Of a DNA stretch of 64,000 nucleotides, positions 24,778 to 39,700 are shown piece after piece. The stretch is taken from positions 19,808-83,807 of the forward strand of contig VZRG01002602.1 in assembly GCA_013397435.1 (NCBI GenBank). Direction: 5' to 3'. The DNA is from Erythrocercus mccallii. Lineage: Eukaryota; Chordata; Aves; Passeriformes; Dicruridae. The translations under genes were made by a program, and so were the position numbers. Numbering within the stretch: position 1 is the stretch's first letter; each line of letters opens with the position of its first letter. A model generated the notes under the pieces. The model made no database searches and was not told the origin of the DNA. It was given only the letters and a program-made list of their open reading frames with translations.

Positions 24778-27700
24778 CTAGAAATAATAAAAAACAAGGT
24801 ATTTAATCATACTGATAACTCAAGAGAAATTTGAAAGTAATTTAAAACTTTAAAAAAATGTTTTATAAAGCTTACTATGCAGATTTACATATCAACAGCA
24901 ACCTCCATTAAAACTCAATAATATTTTCTTGTTCAAGATACAATTACCCATATTAAATATTTTCTACAGCATTAGAAGAAAAAATGCTGTTCTCATTTGT
25001 GGCACCTTTTTATATTAAAAGTTTTATGAGGCCTTGGAAGTAGGTTACAGCTGTTCTCCTTGCCCATTGTTAACAAAATGAGGTGAAAAATGTATGCATG
25101 AGTACACATACATCTCAACAAATACCAGACTAAGTGACAACTAAAATAAAATAAAATAATAAACCCCCCCAAAATAAAATCCCACAAAGCTTCTGTTCTC
25201 CTACTGTGAAAACAGCCTAAAATTTCTGCATATGCCCCATGTAATGCAGATTTGAAACATGAATATTAATCAAGAGGACAGATAAATTTTCAGCGCCTAA
25301 TCAGAGGCAAGTGCAAAATTTTGTAGAATACAAAATACAATTAGAACCACTTCCTTCTTTTCACGATACTATAACTGAAGCTGGTAGACTGAGAAGTCTG
25401 TTGTTCCCTGCATGTCAAGAGAATTATTTTATGGTTGTAATAAAGCTTAGCTTTTTGCTGAAGTCAGTGGCAATAGTAATTTCAGTAACCTCCTGGAAAA
25501 TAAAATTCCATACCTGGACACCTTTTAGTTGAATGTAGTCAAATATAAACCATGCCAAGCAGTGACACATGAAAAATACCATTATATCCCATCTAAACAC
25601 ATGATGAGCTGCCCATCCAATAACTAGACTTGCAACAAAGCACTCTGAGATTGGCTCACAAATTATTGTGGCAGGCAACATATTGATTCGCAGTTTGGCC
25701 CACCTAGAAAAGACAAACAAATCAGTTTTGACTTCGCATTATTAATTACCTCCTCCTCCCCCGCCTCACCAAATGAGCCATCATGGTATTTCTAAAATGT
25801 TAATCTCATTTAATTAACACCTCCAAATAAAATACTGCAAAAAACCTCCCTTTCAAAGATGCTATGGACAGCACTTAAAAGGTACTAAGGGCAAGGGCAT
25901 TTTAATTTTTTTTTAATACTTATAACAGTCATTCTTCTGTGGAAAGTCAGTGCCTCTCTCCCAGCACTAACAAAGAAGCACACATCAAGCTGTGTGCTCA
26001 ACTTTAGCAGACTGGGCATTAGATCAAATTAGCTGGGAAAACATATTCCCTCTCATCAGCTGGTTGCCCTCATCAGAAGAAGGGGGCAGATGTGGGTGGC
26101 AGAGGAAGTAAAGATCAAGATCTTACCTGATCATTCTGGATTGAAACTGAGAAATAGAATATGAACCAGAGTTTTGCATTGCAACTTGTGTGGCCATTGC
26201 AAATTTCCAGCCCCTGAACAAAGAATTTATTATTATAAAAATGTGCAAATAGAGATGCAAAAACCAACTAGATAACAAACACAAAAGAATTTTATTAGGC
26301 TTCAAAGTTTCTTTGGCATATGTGCCCTATGCCCTTTACAATGGGTAAAAGTATTCAAAGAAACTGTTTTATCCTGTCTCTTATTTGGAAAAAACTAAAT
26401 ACTCAAACCAAGTTCTGAAACTTTTCACTAAAGGAATTGACAATGATATGCCTTAATTATTTCTACAAGACTTATACTGATAGGAGAAAGCACGTCATTA
26501 ACATGTTTGTTATACTTTTTTGTTTGTTTGTTATGTTTGTGAAGTTCACATGAACACCTATACTTATAGTATGTGCCATGTGTTTAAAAAAAACCAAAAA
26601 GCAAACAAAAATAAAGATTTAAACTACACCTAAAGCAACAAGCTTACACCAGAGTCATCTTACCGGTCAGCTATAGCTTTGGCCATAAAGTAATCTTCAG
26701 CAATATACTGTGCAAAAGCTATCAGTCCTCCAGCTTGGTCCAAGACATCCTTCCTCATCAAGCATGACATCCCTGTTACACACTTAAAGCCAGTTAAGTT
26801 GGCTGAAATATATGACCGTGGATGTGAAGTTCCAAAATAGACCTGTCAAAAGAACAGAAGGCATTTAAAACTTTGGATGTAAGTACTACACTGCCAACTT
26901 TTTCCTCTGAAAATATGTGGAGGGTAAAAAACACTAGATGTGGCCATTTATGATGGTGTATTTGGAAAAACCTCTAGTACCATTCTAAAAAACCTAGTCT
27001 ATCACCAAATCTGAGGAACCTGTTGGTGATACTGGCTGTGTTTTTGCAAATCTATAAGCAGGTTTTAAATCCATATATTGAACTACTGCACTTCATTTTG
27101 TATTTAATTTCTTATTTACTGAGGTTTTTCTCAGGGAATACATGCATTAAAAATCCATTAAGTAACAGATTAATCACTAAGATTAATATATGATGTGGTG
27201 ATAACTGACAGACGTGTTCTCTTTCCTCTTGTGAAACCTAACTACATTCCTGCATACATGTTCTTAGAAACTTACTACATGATTCTATGGAAGCATGGGA
27301 AATTTGTTTACTTAGCACACTTGTAAACAAAAATAGTGAAGAAAAATATCAAGATTGTGAGCAAACCTTTTTACAAGATTCAGTAACTTAAGACTAGGAA
27401 TGACCTACAAAACAACAAAGGGAATGAGTGCTAGTGCCTCTCACTATTACTTAGTGTAGACTGCCTTCACACTGGTACAGTAACTCATTCAAGAAAAGGC
27501 ATGTTCCGCTTGCAGTATACTGGATCAGCAGGTAAAAAGCTCTTCCAGGAATACAGAAGCAGAAGTTGTAATTCTTGCTTTAACAAATAGCAGAACTAGG
27601 AAATTTGTGCTACAGGTCTCTGTTTTTTCTCTTGTAAGAGAAAATTCAGACTTTGTATCATTAAAAAAAAGAAAAAAAAGGAAGAAAAAAAATCAACACA

Positions 27701-30700
27701 AAAGCATCACTCATTAAGAGCAACAAGTACTGAATTTAACCAGACTTTGATCTCTCGAATTTCTGTCTTGCATCCCTATCAGTTAGCCTTGGGGCCAAAA
27801 TGCCTTATACATGCCAGCTCTAAATGAAAATTAAATTACATGCCTTGAGACACAAGGAACAAAAAAGCAAACTCAACCTCTTCCTTCTACCAAAGAGAAC
27901 TTACTGAGAAAGAGGAAAGGGGAGAATAGGACAGAATGAGTAATATGAGGATAGTGAAAAGGAATCAACTTTTCACTTTCTCTTTCACTACAATTATTAC
28001 GAGACATGAAATAGCACTACAGAATAAGAGGCAGAGAAACCAAATATAGATCCTGTAACAAATAGATCTATGCAACTTCCTTGTACAGAAAATTATAGGT
28101 GTTAAAAAATTACATGGACTCAAAAAAAGAATGGAAAAGCTCATTTAAGAAATCTGTTCTTAATAAAATACTATTATATTAAGGATTAGTAAATATACAA
28201 GTCTGTTTCCTGCTCAGGTAAGTCTCTCATCTGAAAATTACAGAACACTGAGGCAATATTACAGGAAAACAGGATATAAGCCTTGCTTTTGTTCTATTTC
28301 CCTCAAAGGCTCTGCTTGTTAATCCTGCTGGAAATAAGATACTGTGTGAGCTGGACTTAGCTTTAACTTGTCATGGCCATTTTTGTATACCTTTTCAGAT
28401 ATCAAAATAGAATTAGTTAGTCCTTTCTGACTAAGCACTAGAAAGCATTCACCAATTCACTTCTTGAGTTTTTTAATAATTTTAAACATAAAATCCAAAA
28501 CATGTATCCTGTAATCTTTGTTGTTCATACTGTAAACTTATATACTGAATCAACAGACGGAGCACTACAGAGGAATTTTGGAGCATTTAGAAGTTGTTCT
28601 AATTACCCTGAGTCTGAAGTGTGACTGCAGCTAAAAATAAACATTTCCTCACTCACAAAGTACAAGAGACACAATACAGCTTGCACTCAGCAAGGTTTTG
28701 CAAGGAAAAAAAAATAAAATCCCCCCCACAACACTGCACTCACCTGTTCAAGGGTAGCAGCAAAACCCTGTCTGTCTGCAACATAGGGAAGCCCATGGAC
28801 CAAGCCCACTTTTTCAGTCATTTGATTGGCCATATCTGTCAGTGTGTCTGGTGTTACTAAGTGACAAATGAAAAAAATGACACTTGATGGAGCAATTCTG
28901 TCATTAGCAAACTACTGCAGCAAGACACTAATTCTCATTTATTGCCAGTGTCAAGGGTACATATGCTTTGATGCATACTATCTTATACGAGCAGTTTCAG
29001 AAAAATAGTATTAGTGATTAACAATTATGATTAACTACAAATAAAACGGAAACAGTTTGAATAGTATTTTTAAAGGTATTTTCTCCTTTAATTAGAGGTT
29101 AATCTTTTATTCCACAAAAACACTTTTTCAGTCTTTTAACTTTAATTTAATTTAACTGAAGTTCTGCTTATACTCTCAGTGAAAATAGGCTCCAAAATCT
29201 GCTTACTTACAGTGAATAAGCACAGTTTAACAGCACATACACACCTACCTCTGATTCCACTATCACAGATCCATATGAGATCATATTTGGCAACTTCATA
29301 GCCAGGCATTAAGTTATTAATCTTGGGGTTAATGCCAACCTTCTTGCCACCTGAAAAATACAGAACACCATATAAAATTAATGTATGGGGAGTTTTTGTA
29401 ACTGAGATTCAATACCCAAAATATTTAAATATATGAACTGAAGAAGAATAAGTGTTTAGCCATCAATTCTTAAAGTCCACTTTTATACAAAATATTTACA
29501 AAATATTTTAAGTATACCTTCAATTCTATATTTTATAATTGGAAAAATAAAAGGAAAAATATTCAAATGCTTCCTTAAAATGGCAGGGTAGCAATATTAA
29601 TGCAATTAGCAGAGCAGTAGAACTATAAAGCTTATTACTACATTCTTGTAAGGTAAACATTATTCATCTCTTATTTTTTAAGACTATGATTATGAAGATT
29701 GTATTATATAGTAATTTCAGCAGAAAAATAAAGAAGGAGCAGAACAATGTAAGACACACCCCTTTACATCCAGCTGACAGACATGGTTAAGTTTGTTTTA
29801 TATCAAAAAAAAATCCAAACTACATTTTACTACCTTGTTCTAATACCCCTTTCCTCCACTAATTCAAATATAAAGTGAATAAAAACCATACAGCCTAAGC
29901 AGATGAAAAAGGATTGTTGCAGGACCTCAAGCTCAAATACAGACACAACTCTAAGTCACTTCCTGCATATTTAGTTCGGTGCAAAGACAGCATTTAGACT
30001 GTTGTTTTAAAATTAGGAGGAAAAATTGCAGGGGCTTAGCAAAATTATTCTTCCTAAAGTTTTCTTGGACTGATGTCACAGACTGTGACTACAAACTTAC
30101 TTTTTACCGCAAACTGGTGATTAAGCTACAGAAACAACATGGGCTGAACAAGACAACTATTTATTTCTTTAAGTCCATATACATATGGAGTCTTCAGCTC
30201 CATATAGACTATTCTATATGGAGCTGAAAATCTATCATTTTACAAGTTAGAGTCCCACCTTCAAGTTGTACTGCTTACCTATAAACAGTCTAGCATCAAC
30301 ATTTGGGTATTTGCCAAGGAGCTTTTTGCACACATCAATAGCTGGATCATCATGATCTTGTACACAGAGTAGTACTTCATACTAGTAAAAACAAAAATGT
30401 ATACACTCATATATATATTTACATACATACAGCTGATATCCATATGGTCTACGAAATAAAGCTTAATAGCGTAGTAAGCTAGAAAAAGAGCGCTGTTATA
30501 GAATTGAAAACAAAGGGGTTGTTTTACAGCTAAACGAGTCTAGTTTTTTAATGCACAGCCCAGTACTTGTGAAAAAAGAACTAAGGCTGCATCTCAATGA
30601 ATTCTTTTACTGATGAACATTACTTCTGCTGTTATTTAAGGGTTTCTATTAGTCATGAAATAAGATGTTTTGGTATACAAGGCAAAATTTTTGTTTCCAC

Positions 30701-33700
30701 TTCCATTTTTGTTCACATATTAATCTTAAATCCAATATTATATTCAATGAAATGACAGAACCTGAAAAATTAAAGAGTGAAGTTATGACACACTGTGACT
30801 GTATACCTCTGAACTACATCTTCCATTCTTTACTTTTATGGATACATATACAGAACAGAGTTGGAAGACAATCCACAGAGACCAGTATATGTACATATGT
30901 ATGGACACTTAAATGTACAACAAAGCTCAGGAATATGTATATGTAACACATCTGTATTTTCTTATTAATAGAGTAATGCTTGAAAAAACAAGTGGTAAGG
31001 GAAAAAACTGTAGCTGCCACATGCTTACACAAGCTAGTGATAGTGGGTGAAGAAATAAGAATCACTCAACATTGAGGCAGCCTTGATAAAGGTATTTATG
31101 CCTTTGCAATAACAGCAAATTTGTTAAATACCTGATATAACTTTTCTACCCTGTTAAAGCTAGAGCTATTAAAGCTCCAACACAAAGACTAAAATACAGA
31201 AAATGCAAATTTCTGCTCAAGATACACAGAAGCCATTTTTACAGTCTAAGACTGAAAAATTCATTCACAAAAAGAAACAATTTTCTTGGCCCACAATGGC
31301 AGTAACTACTGTAAATAAGAATCCCAACTCGCAATCAAAACAGTTCTTATTCTCCCTTATACTATTTTATCACCTCACCTAACTTAGTTTTTGTTTAAGT
31401 AGTTTAGTAAAAATAATCTGAATTCTGAAAGTTCCCTGTTGGCTCTATGATGAAAATTTCTCATGTTCTTGTTCAGTAAGGCATAGTACATACAACAGAA
31501 GATATTAAGTTAAATATATATATATACACACTTCCAATAAAAAAATGGTATTGTCATACACAAAAGCCTGAACTACTCCAATTCCATTCAGAATATTGAG
31601 GAAATTTAAAGTCATTTAAATGGGAGTTAAGATTTGTCCTAGCACTACAAACTATCAGGCAAACATCTCTGTCTCAGAATACAAACTCAAAGTCAATTTG
31701 GCTAAGGAGCATGCAGTGCTTGATTTCTACCATATTACAGCATGGAAAATGGATTTTAAAATAATTGTCTCATTAGGGAGACAGGTCCTCTCATCACAAA
31801 AGAATCTTGACAACATGAATGCCATAGAAATAAATAACTGATGAAATTAGTTTTTTACTGCACATTAAATAAATTTTGTAAAATAAAACTGGTTTTCTGA
31901 GTCATTATATAATTAACCTTCAATCCACAGCACCAATGACACTTCTACACCCACATTATCCAAGAAATTCAACCAGAATTAAACCAGGTATTTCAGACCC
32001 CAGTATTTGAAGAGAAAAAAAATCAAAACAAATGCCCCTTGTAGATACAGTTGCAAAGTAAAAAACTAGAAAATGTATTATAAAAGCAGAACAAATACAA
32101 AGATGCTTATCTACACAAACATTACCATCAGGTTCATTTGAATTTAACATGAATAGAAAAACTTTTGCAAAATTACAATATGCACAGTAGGTGAGAACTC
32201 TTCACTGATAAAAATATTGTGCATAACTCCTGCAGTTTTGAGATGGCATAACTGGATTATATTCAAGAAAAGAATATTTCACACACAGTGTATCACAGAA
32301 GAGAATCATCATCACTGCAAGTTGAGTTCAGCTTCACTTGAAAAAGTTTCAGATTAATCTTACAAAATAATTTTTCACTGCACAGCTGAACTTCGAATAC
32401 CAGGCAATACTGTTGTTCTAGTTTTTACAGTCAATCTCTTAAAGTAGTTCTGTACAGTAACTATAAAAAGTTTTTTCAGATAGTTTGGGGACTTTGCTCA
32501 TACTATCTAATCTCTGCTGCAGTAACTCAAGCATTTACACATACATTTTCACCCTCTTTGGAAAAAAATATGATTTTCCACTATTATCTGAAACTCAGAT
32601 TTGTGTGGAGTAGCAACATTTTAAGATTACTATCCATGTGTTTTCAGAACTAAGGACCAAGACTACCTCTTGTAAAGCAAGATCCAACACAAGTGGTTTT
32701 TTTTAAATTATTAAACAAATTGCATTTGTAGTCAAATGTTTCTGCATAATGTTTTGATGTTCATTATAGCTTATGATATTGCTGAATATTCTTTGAACTG
32801 TTCGCAATATTGGCATACACAGCATTCCTCAAGTATGCTTTAAAATGTACTTGGTCACACTTTATTGCACTTTGTTGAGCTAAAAGAATTGATATGTTCA
32901 TGTCTGAAGGTTTTCAAAAGGCCCAAATCTTCATTACAGAAAAAAATCCCAACTTCTGATTAGTTCCAAGTGCTAGATATTTTTATTTGTTTTACCCTGC
33001 CTACTTAGGCGTCAGTTTAAGGCTCTCAGAATACACAAACAATACCTGCTGCACAACTTACACAGACATTTGACCTTTTACAATTGGAGCAGCAGTGTCA
33101 GACACAGTTTTGGGAAGAACTGAGAAAATAGGAGTTTTTATATTAAAGCTAAATTTCAGAATTCAGCAGACACAAATTCAGTAAAAAATGTATTCTTTTT
33201 CCCATCCACAGGAGCATACTTCAAATATTGAATGACACAGCAAACATTTGCAGACTTCTTTTAAGCTCTTTAGAGCAAAGAGCATCTGACACACTTATCA
33301 ATTATTTTGCTTATAGTTTGTATTACAAATTCGAACAGTGCTTAACAGCAAATGTGAGCTTTTATGAACTATTTGCTTTCCAACACCAATACACGACTTA
33401 GAGATTTCCCTACCTAGCTACAACTGGTGAGGTACACTACCTCATCATTGAGCAACTCTTCATTAGACGAACCTTGAGTAGGAACCATCAAAAAGTTTTA
33501 CGCTATCAGTTCTCTACTGGAGGATCTCTAACAGAGAAGTAGTCAACTGAGGAAAATTTCTTGCCTCTCAAGTGATCTCATACAGCAGTATGAAACACTT
33601 CAATCTATAAACACCACAATATAATGACAGGAATAATAATGAAGCAAATCTTAGCGGAGTGTACATAGAATATGTTTCACCCCCATGCCTTGGACATGTT

Positions 33701-36700
33701 CCTCCATAGACTGTTTTATAAAAAGGAGTAAGTTTGAAACATGTAAAATATGTAATCATACATCTTCTGCAGAAAGAAGAACAATCCAAGAAAATTAAGT
33801 AGAATAGCTCCCATCCAAGCTTTTCATATGACTTTTTGAGGCATAGGAGGAAAAAAAAAGACACTAAATAATATACATACTTTTGGATAATCCAGCTCAA
33901 AGAAGGTTTCTAGGTTGTTGATCAGGTTAGGATCCACACCTTTTAATGGCTTTAGAAGTGAAACACCAGGAAGCTTGCTATATGGCTGTTTGTCCGTGGC
34001 TTTCTTATTGAGGTGGAGGCGTCTGTCATGAGAAATAGCATATAACACCGCTTAAGAAAATATGCTAGAGAAAGCCATTCAAAAGACAGTCAGAAGTAAG
34101 AAAGCTTGGAGTTAAAATTGCTGCAAAAATAATTAAATCTAGTTGTTGAAAAAACAGCTATTTTTCTATCCTATAGTTGATGTCAACAGCTGATGTCAAA
34201 GCCAATGTCTAAAAAAAACCTTACCTTGACATGTAGCTTACATTCAGCTTTAACTTATTTAATATTTCAGATTAATGCATTTTACACTATGCATTTTGAG
34301 CAACAGGAATATGACCTTTTTTCAAACTGCAGCATAGATGAGATTTTTCTGCCTTCCTCCACAGCATTGAAACTTTAAAACTCATAGTATTATAACAAAA
34401 TAATCATAAAAACCAATTTACTATAAACAAGGCAAAAAGCGAAAGGCTCAGGTCCTTTTTCCTGCATACAGTTAACCAAAATTTAGAGCAAACTGAAAGC
34501 ACAGGGAAAATAGTTGATCCTAGTGATCAATTTGTTAACAACTCCAAGAAAAGATTAAGGATCAATTAACTGTAGTATAAAAATCCTGACAGCAGGCTGG
34601 GTCAGAACTATAGATAACCTTTTACACACAATGTCAAACAGTTACTGGTGTTTCAGCAATGAATCAGAATTGTTTGGATTTTGAAAAAGACACTTAAGAT
34701 CATCAAGTCACACTGTTAACCCAGCACTATCAAGTCCACAACTAAACTATGTCCCTAAGTGCCCCACTGAATATATAAAATGTGCTGGCAATAATGTCAC
34801 AACTCACTAAAATGAATGTTCAATCCTACACTCCTGTGTAAACAAACACAAAATTGAATTCTGAAAGACTGATGGGTGTTAGAGACTGAATGTTATAATT
34901 TATGGCTTAAACATCTTCATTAAAGACTTTTGCCTATTATAGTAAAACCGTATTGCAAAAGCTGCAGAGAAGACCACCATACCCTGAAGAGACCTTCTGA
35001 CTGAGGCCCTGAACTGCTAGCTGATGGAGACAAGATAAAGTAACAACTCAGGCCTGGGAGAGAAGAATACATTCACACAGGAATCAAGCTTAACATCTTT
35101 GGAGCGGAGACCACATGCCCGGGGCAATCAGCTGCCAAGCTCGCACAGACCCTGGCACCAAAGGGTGGGGGAGCAGAGCTTTTGGGCTGTGTTGGAAAAG
35201 CCTCTGCTCAGAGGCTTAGTGAGGGCCCCTCCTCCCTGTGCAGAGGAGATCGGCTGAGGGCCCTTTCACCCCGGAAAGGCTTACCCACAGCTGAGGGGCT
35301 CTCATGGCCCCCAAGGGCCCCCAGAGGGGCCCCAGAGCACTGCAGAGGATGCAGCAGCTCCTCAATGCTGCGAGGGACAGCGTCAAATTGAGCCCTGCCA
35401 GGGGGGCAGCTGGGCCTCCCCGCCCGCCCAAAGNNNNNNNNNNNNNNNNNNNNNNNNNNNNNNNNNNNNNNNNNNNNNNNNNNNNNNNNNNNNNNNNNNN
35501 NNNNNNNNNNNNNNNNNNNNNNNNNNNNNNNNNNNNNNNNNNNNNNNNNNNNNNNNNNNNNNNNNNNNNNNNNNNNNNNNNNNNNNNNNNNNNNNNNNNN
35601 NNNNNNNNNNNNNNNNNNNNNNNNNNNNNNNNNNNNNNNNNNNNNNNNNNNNNNNNNNNNNNNNNNNNNNNNNNNNNNNNNNNNNNNNNNNNNNNNNNNN
35701 NNNNNNNNNNNNNNNNNNNNNNNNNNNNNNNNNNNNNNNNNNNNNNNNNNNNNNNNNNNNNNNNNNNNNNNNNNNNNNNNNNNNNNNNNNNNNNNNNNNN
35801 NNNNNNNNNNNNNNNNNNNNNNNNNNNNNNNNNNNNNNNNNNNNNNNNNNNNNNNNNNNNNNNNNNNNNNNNNNNNNNNNNNNNNNNNNNNNNNNNNNNN
35901 NNNNNNNNNNNNNNNNNNNNNNNNNNNNNNNNNNNNNNNNNNNNNNNNNNNNNNNNNNNNNNNNNNNNNNNNNNNNNNNNNNNNNNNNNNNNNNNNNNNN
36001 NNNNNNNNNNNNNNNNNNNNNNNNNNNNNNNNNNNNNNNNNNNNNNNNNNNNNNNNNNNNNNNNNNNNNNNNNNNNNNNNNNNNNNNNNNNNNNNNNNNN
36101 NNNNNNNNNNNNNNNNNNNNNNNNNNNNNNNNNACATTAGTCCAACACCAGCACATCAGCTTCATAAAGGAACTCTGGTTTTTCTATTGTCAGCCCTCGC
36201 CTGAGGGCTGCCAAAACCCTATAAAAACTGAACTGTCTAAAGGGAATACGTGGACAAAGAGGGGCATGCCCAGATAGACGCTGTCTCTCTGTTCCACCAG
36301 TGTCAGATTCCTAGGCCTGACACTTGATCGGTTTGTATCATGGTCTTTTTCTAAATGGATTTACCTCGTTTGGTTTTAATCATGTTTTTTGGGTATAATT
36401 TGAACCTGGGTGAAAAGCTTTCATAGAAGCTTAGTTTCATTTGGTCTTCTGTGTTAAACCACTGGGTAACAATGGGCCAGTATACGATCAAATTTGCATC
36501 AGGAAAATACATATACACAAATAACTGAAGCACACATCTGCAGAAACATAAAATTTACAAATCAACATATACCGCATACTGTGGTTCTCTTCCATGAAGA
36601 GTAGTCATATTGAAAGGCTATTTTCTTGCAATGTGTACCTAATTATATCAATTGTCATCTTAAATTTTCACCAAGTAAAATTACTGAACTATGAAGAAGT

Positions 36701-39700
36701 AAGAGAAGAGATTCCAGTAGATCTCTAGAATTTTTTTACCTGAAGTGAGACAGTGGCATTTGACACCTAATCAGTCCCAGCCAGCATGTTTGCCTTTTAG
36801 GCAGGTTACCAGCTAGACATCATGAACATAATGTTACAGAGAATAAACAATGGGTTGACCAAAAAGACAGAAGAACCAAGCAGATTACGTCCTAGTGCTG
36901 TTTTTGAGCCTGGCCTGGGCTCTGCAGAGATAAATTGAAACAGACTTGCTGAGCATTTAACTGCCAAGTTAAATGGTCAGACCAAGGGGGGAAAAAAAGC
37001 AGTAATTCAGATAACTACCCCAGGCAGAATTTTTCCTAACATGTTCACAAACATAACAGGAAATAAGGCCTTTAAGTGCCAATAAAAAGGGAGAGTCTCA
37101 AGAATGCAACTTTGACCAGGAGAGTCAAAAAGTAGATAATGCAAGGGAGAAAAAAAAAGTGTAGCAAAGCACAAAGCTTTGTACAGCAACAAAAGCCATG
37201 ACAAACAGGAAATACTAGAAGGAAGTGTCTGAGTAATAAGTTGTGAAGACAGCTCTGAGGCAAGGCAGGACTGTGGTAAATAAGCATAAAGTGAAAAGAC
37301 TGCAGACTCTTGCAAGGGAACATACTACAAACCACTGTATTATGAGGGTGATTGAATTATGGTAAGAGAAGCCTACAGACTGTGCAAGAGAGAGAAACCT
37401 TGCAAAACACACAAATAAGATATGCAGCATTATCACAATCTATTCAGCTCTGAAGCACCCTACAGTTTTGACAGCAAGTGGCAATATTGTCCCTAACATT
37501 CTATCTTAAATAAGACTCTAGTTCATGTGCTGTTCATACATGGGACTAAAGTGGCAGCATGCCCTTCTGAAAGCTCTGAGGTATTGTGACACTAAAGTAA
37601 CTACAGTGCTCTGTTAGAGTCCATGTACCAAACAGCAAATTAACAGCAAACCAGATCATTTTACACTGAGGACTAGTTGTGAAGTGGCATATTCTGAAAA
37701 AGAATTAAAGTTACAATTGAAAACCTACCAGAGAAACAGGGTAACTATTAAAAAAGTTACAGTATTGGAATTCAGGCTAAGGTTTAATGGGAATGTCAAA
37801 AATAACAGACTTTTATTTTTAAGCAACATTAACACTGTTGATGCAAGTACATTTTAAGTGAATACACTACGGTATATGTAGCAAAGTCTCCAAAGAGAGG
37901 AAAGATGAATCTGGTGTTATTGAGCACTAACTTGGGCTTATGCTGGTTCAGTTCTCTCAGACATGCATTGTGATCACAAAGGTCTTAATTTCTACATTAC
38001 TCTCCATGTATAACGCATACAGTTCAAAATTATAAAGCTAAGCAATCCTTTCTTAAATGTTCATATCGTGTATAGGGTAATATGTGTTATTTAGCATTGA
38101 TATTGGTCCAAAGCAGTCAAAACCACCAATGACCTTTGAACTCCTAAACAGATGCTGGCAAAGCAGTGTTTGTAAGCACTTTCAGATAACATGTGTGAAC
38201 ATAGGTTATATTTAAGCACTTTTGCACCCATATTTATTAGATTAATCAGCCTGCAGTCCCTAGATAGTAAAATTGAGGGGGTTTTATACAGTGTGATACC
38301 GGCATACAGATGGGGAAAGAAAAAAGAAAAAGCGGACATATGACAATGGTGTAAAGAGCTGTAGTTGCACTACCCAGCATCATGGAAAAAGCACCTGCAA
38401 AATCTTCTCTAACTTTGTTGCTTATCACAATAATTATTAAACCACAGAAGCACAAGATTTTCCTGTAATGTGTAAATCTGTACTCCAGATTTCCTGTAAG
38501 CAGAGGAAAAAAAGTCTCCAAAGACAAAATCCCGAGAAGTTATCACTGTTCAGAATGAATTCTCGCTAATCTGTACCAAATTATGCAACCAAAAAAAAGG
38601 CCAAGACAACACTTCCTCTCCACAGCTAATTAGGGGCACAAGAGTATTACTGAATAATGACTTGGGTTGGAAGAGACCTTAGAGGTCATCTAGTTCCAAT
38701 GCTGTGTCATGGTCAGGGACACCTTCCACTGGATCAGGTGACCCACAGCCCTGTTCAACCTGACCTTGAACATTTCCAGGGATGGGGCATCCACAGCTTC
38801 TCTGGGCAACTGTTCCAGTGCCTCACCTCCCTCACAGTAAATAATTTCTTCCCCATATCTAATCTAACCTACTTCATCAATTTGAAGCCACTCCTCCTTC
38901 TCTTATCACTACATGACCTTGTAAAAAGTCCCTCTCCATGTCTCTTCTAGCAATATCAAAAATCTTGCAGTACACAAGCTGCTGGGTCTCTCAGACATAG
39001 ACCTTTTAAACATGGCTGAAAAAACCTCATCATGTTGACCTTCCCTCAGCAGCTATTTTAATTAAAAAACAATCCTGTTAGAGGCAGGTAAGTAAATCTT
39101 GATGAGAAATTTGTAATAGATACTTAAATACTGCAAGACTGCAAAACAAGATGCAGAAAGTACTAATGGTATTCCTAGAAGACTGGTTTCACAGGCCATC
39201 AAGATAAGCTAGATCATTACTACTGAAAGGGACTCGTTTTCCTGCTTCTTACATAGGAGATTTTAGTGATCTGAAACATCTCACACAGGTCTTTGTGGAG
39301 AGTTGGTCTGCTACGGAATAGAGGGCATAAGATCTCATCCTGAACAGGAATAAGAAAATGTGAGATTATTCTCCTTTTGGTAACAGAAAGGTAAAAAGGA
39401 TGAGCTCCTCATATCTTCTTTATTTTACATATTATACATAATGAAATATATCTAACTATATATATCTCTCTATATAACTATATCCATATAACTATATCTA
39501 TATTTAGATATATCTATATATCTATCTATATCTATCTATATAACTATATATTTAGCTATGTATATATAGTTAAAACACTCCCCAAAGTTGGTACCTTTAT
39601 CCAATTTGCTACTGGTATACCACATTGGTCAGTGCATTAAATACAAGTGAAAAAGACTGGATGATTTCAAAAAGTATTACAGAAAACCCCTAAATTCATT

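Larger units (their letters stand above)
24778..33880 (-). other. UGCG: UGCG introns 2-8 region
   Basis: Intron lengths between exons 2 and 9 are 3499, 928, 392, 1901, 450, 423 and 736 bp. They are AT-rich, with poly-A/T runs and a short TA/CA repeat near 31514-31532. I recognise no CR1, LTR or other transposon in them, in contrast to intron 1. Confidence 0.9.

Noticed and set aside
35037..35048. AAAGTAACA considered as the end of a short left LTR (34877-35045)
   Set aside because: No matching copy of 34877-35045 is visible at the right side of the element, so a two-LTR structure of that size is not supported.
35208..36165. Long frames of 260-309 codons on both strands
   Set aside because: They run through the 700-N gap and consist mostly of unknown residues.
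39446..39569. AT-rich tract considered as a replication origin or matrix attachment site
   Set aside because: It is a simple interrupted microsatellite and nothing specific supports a functional role.
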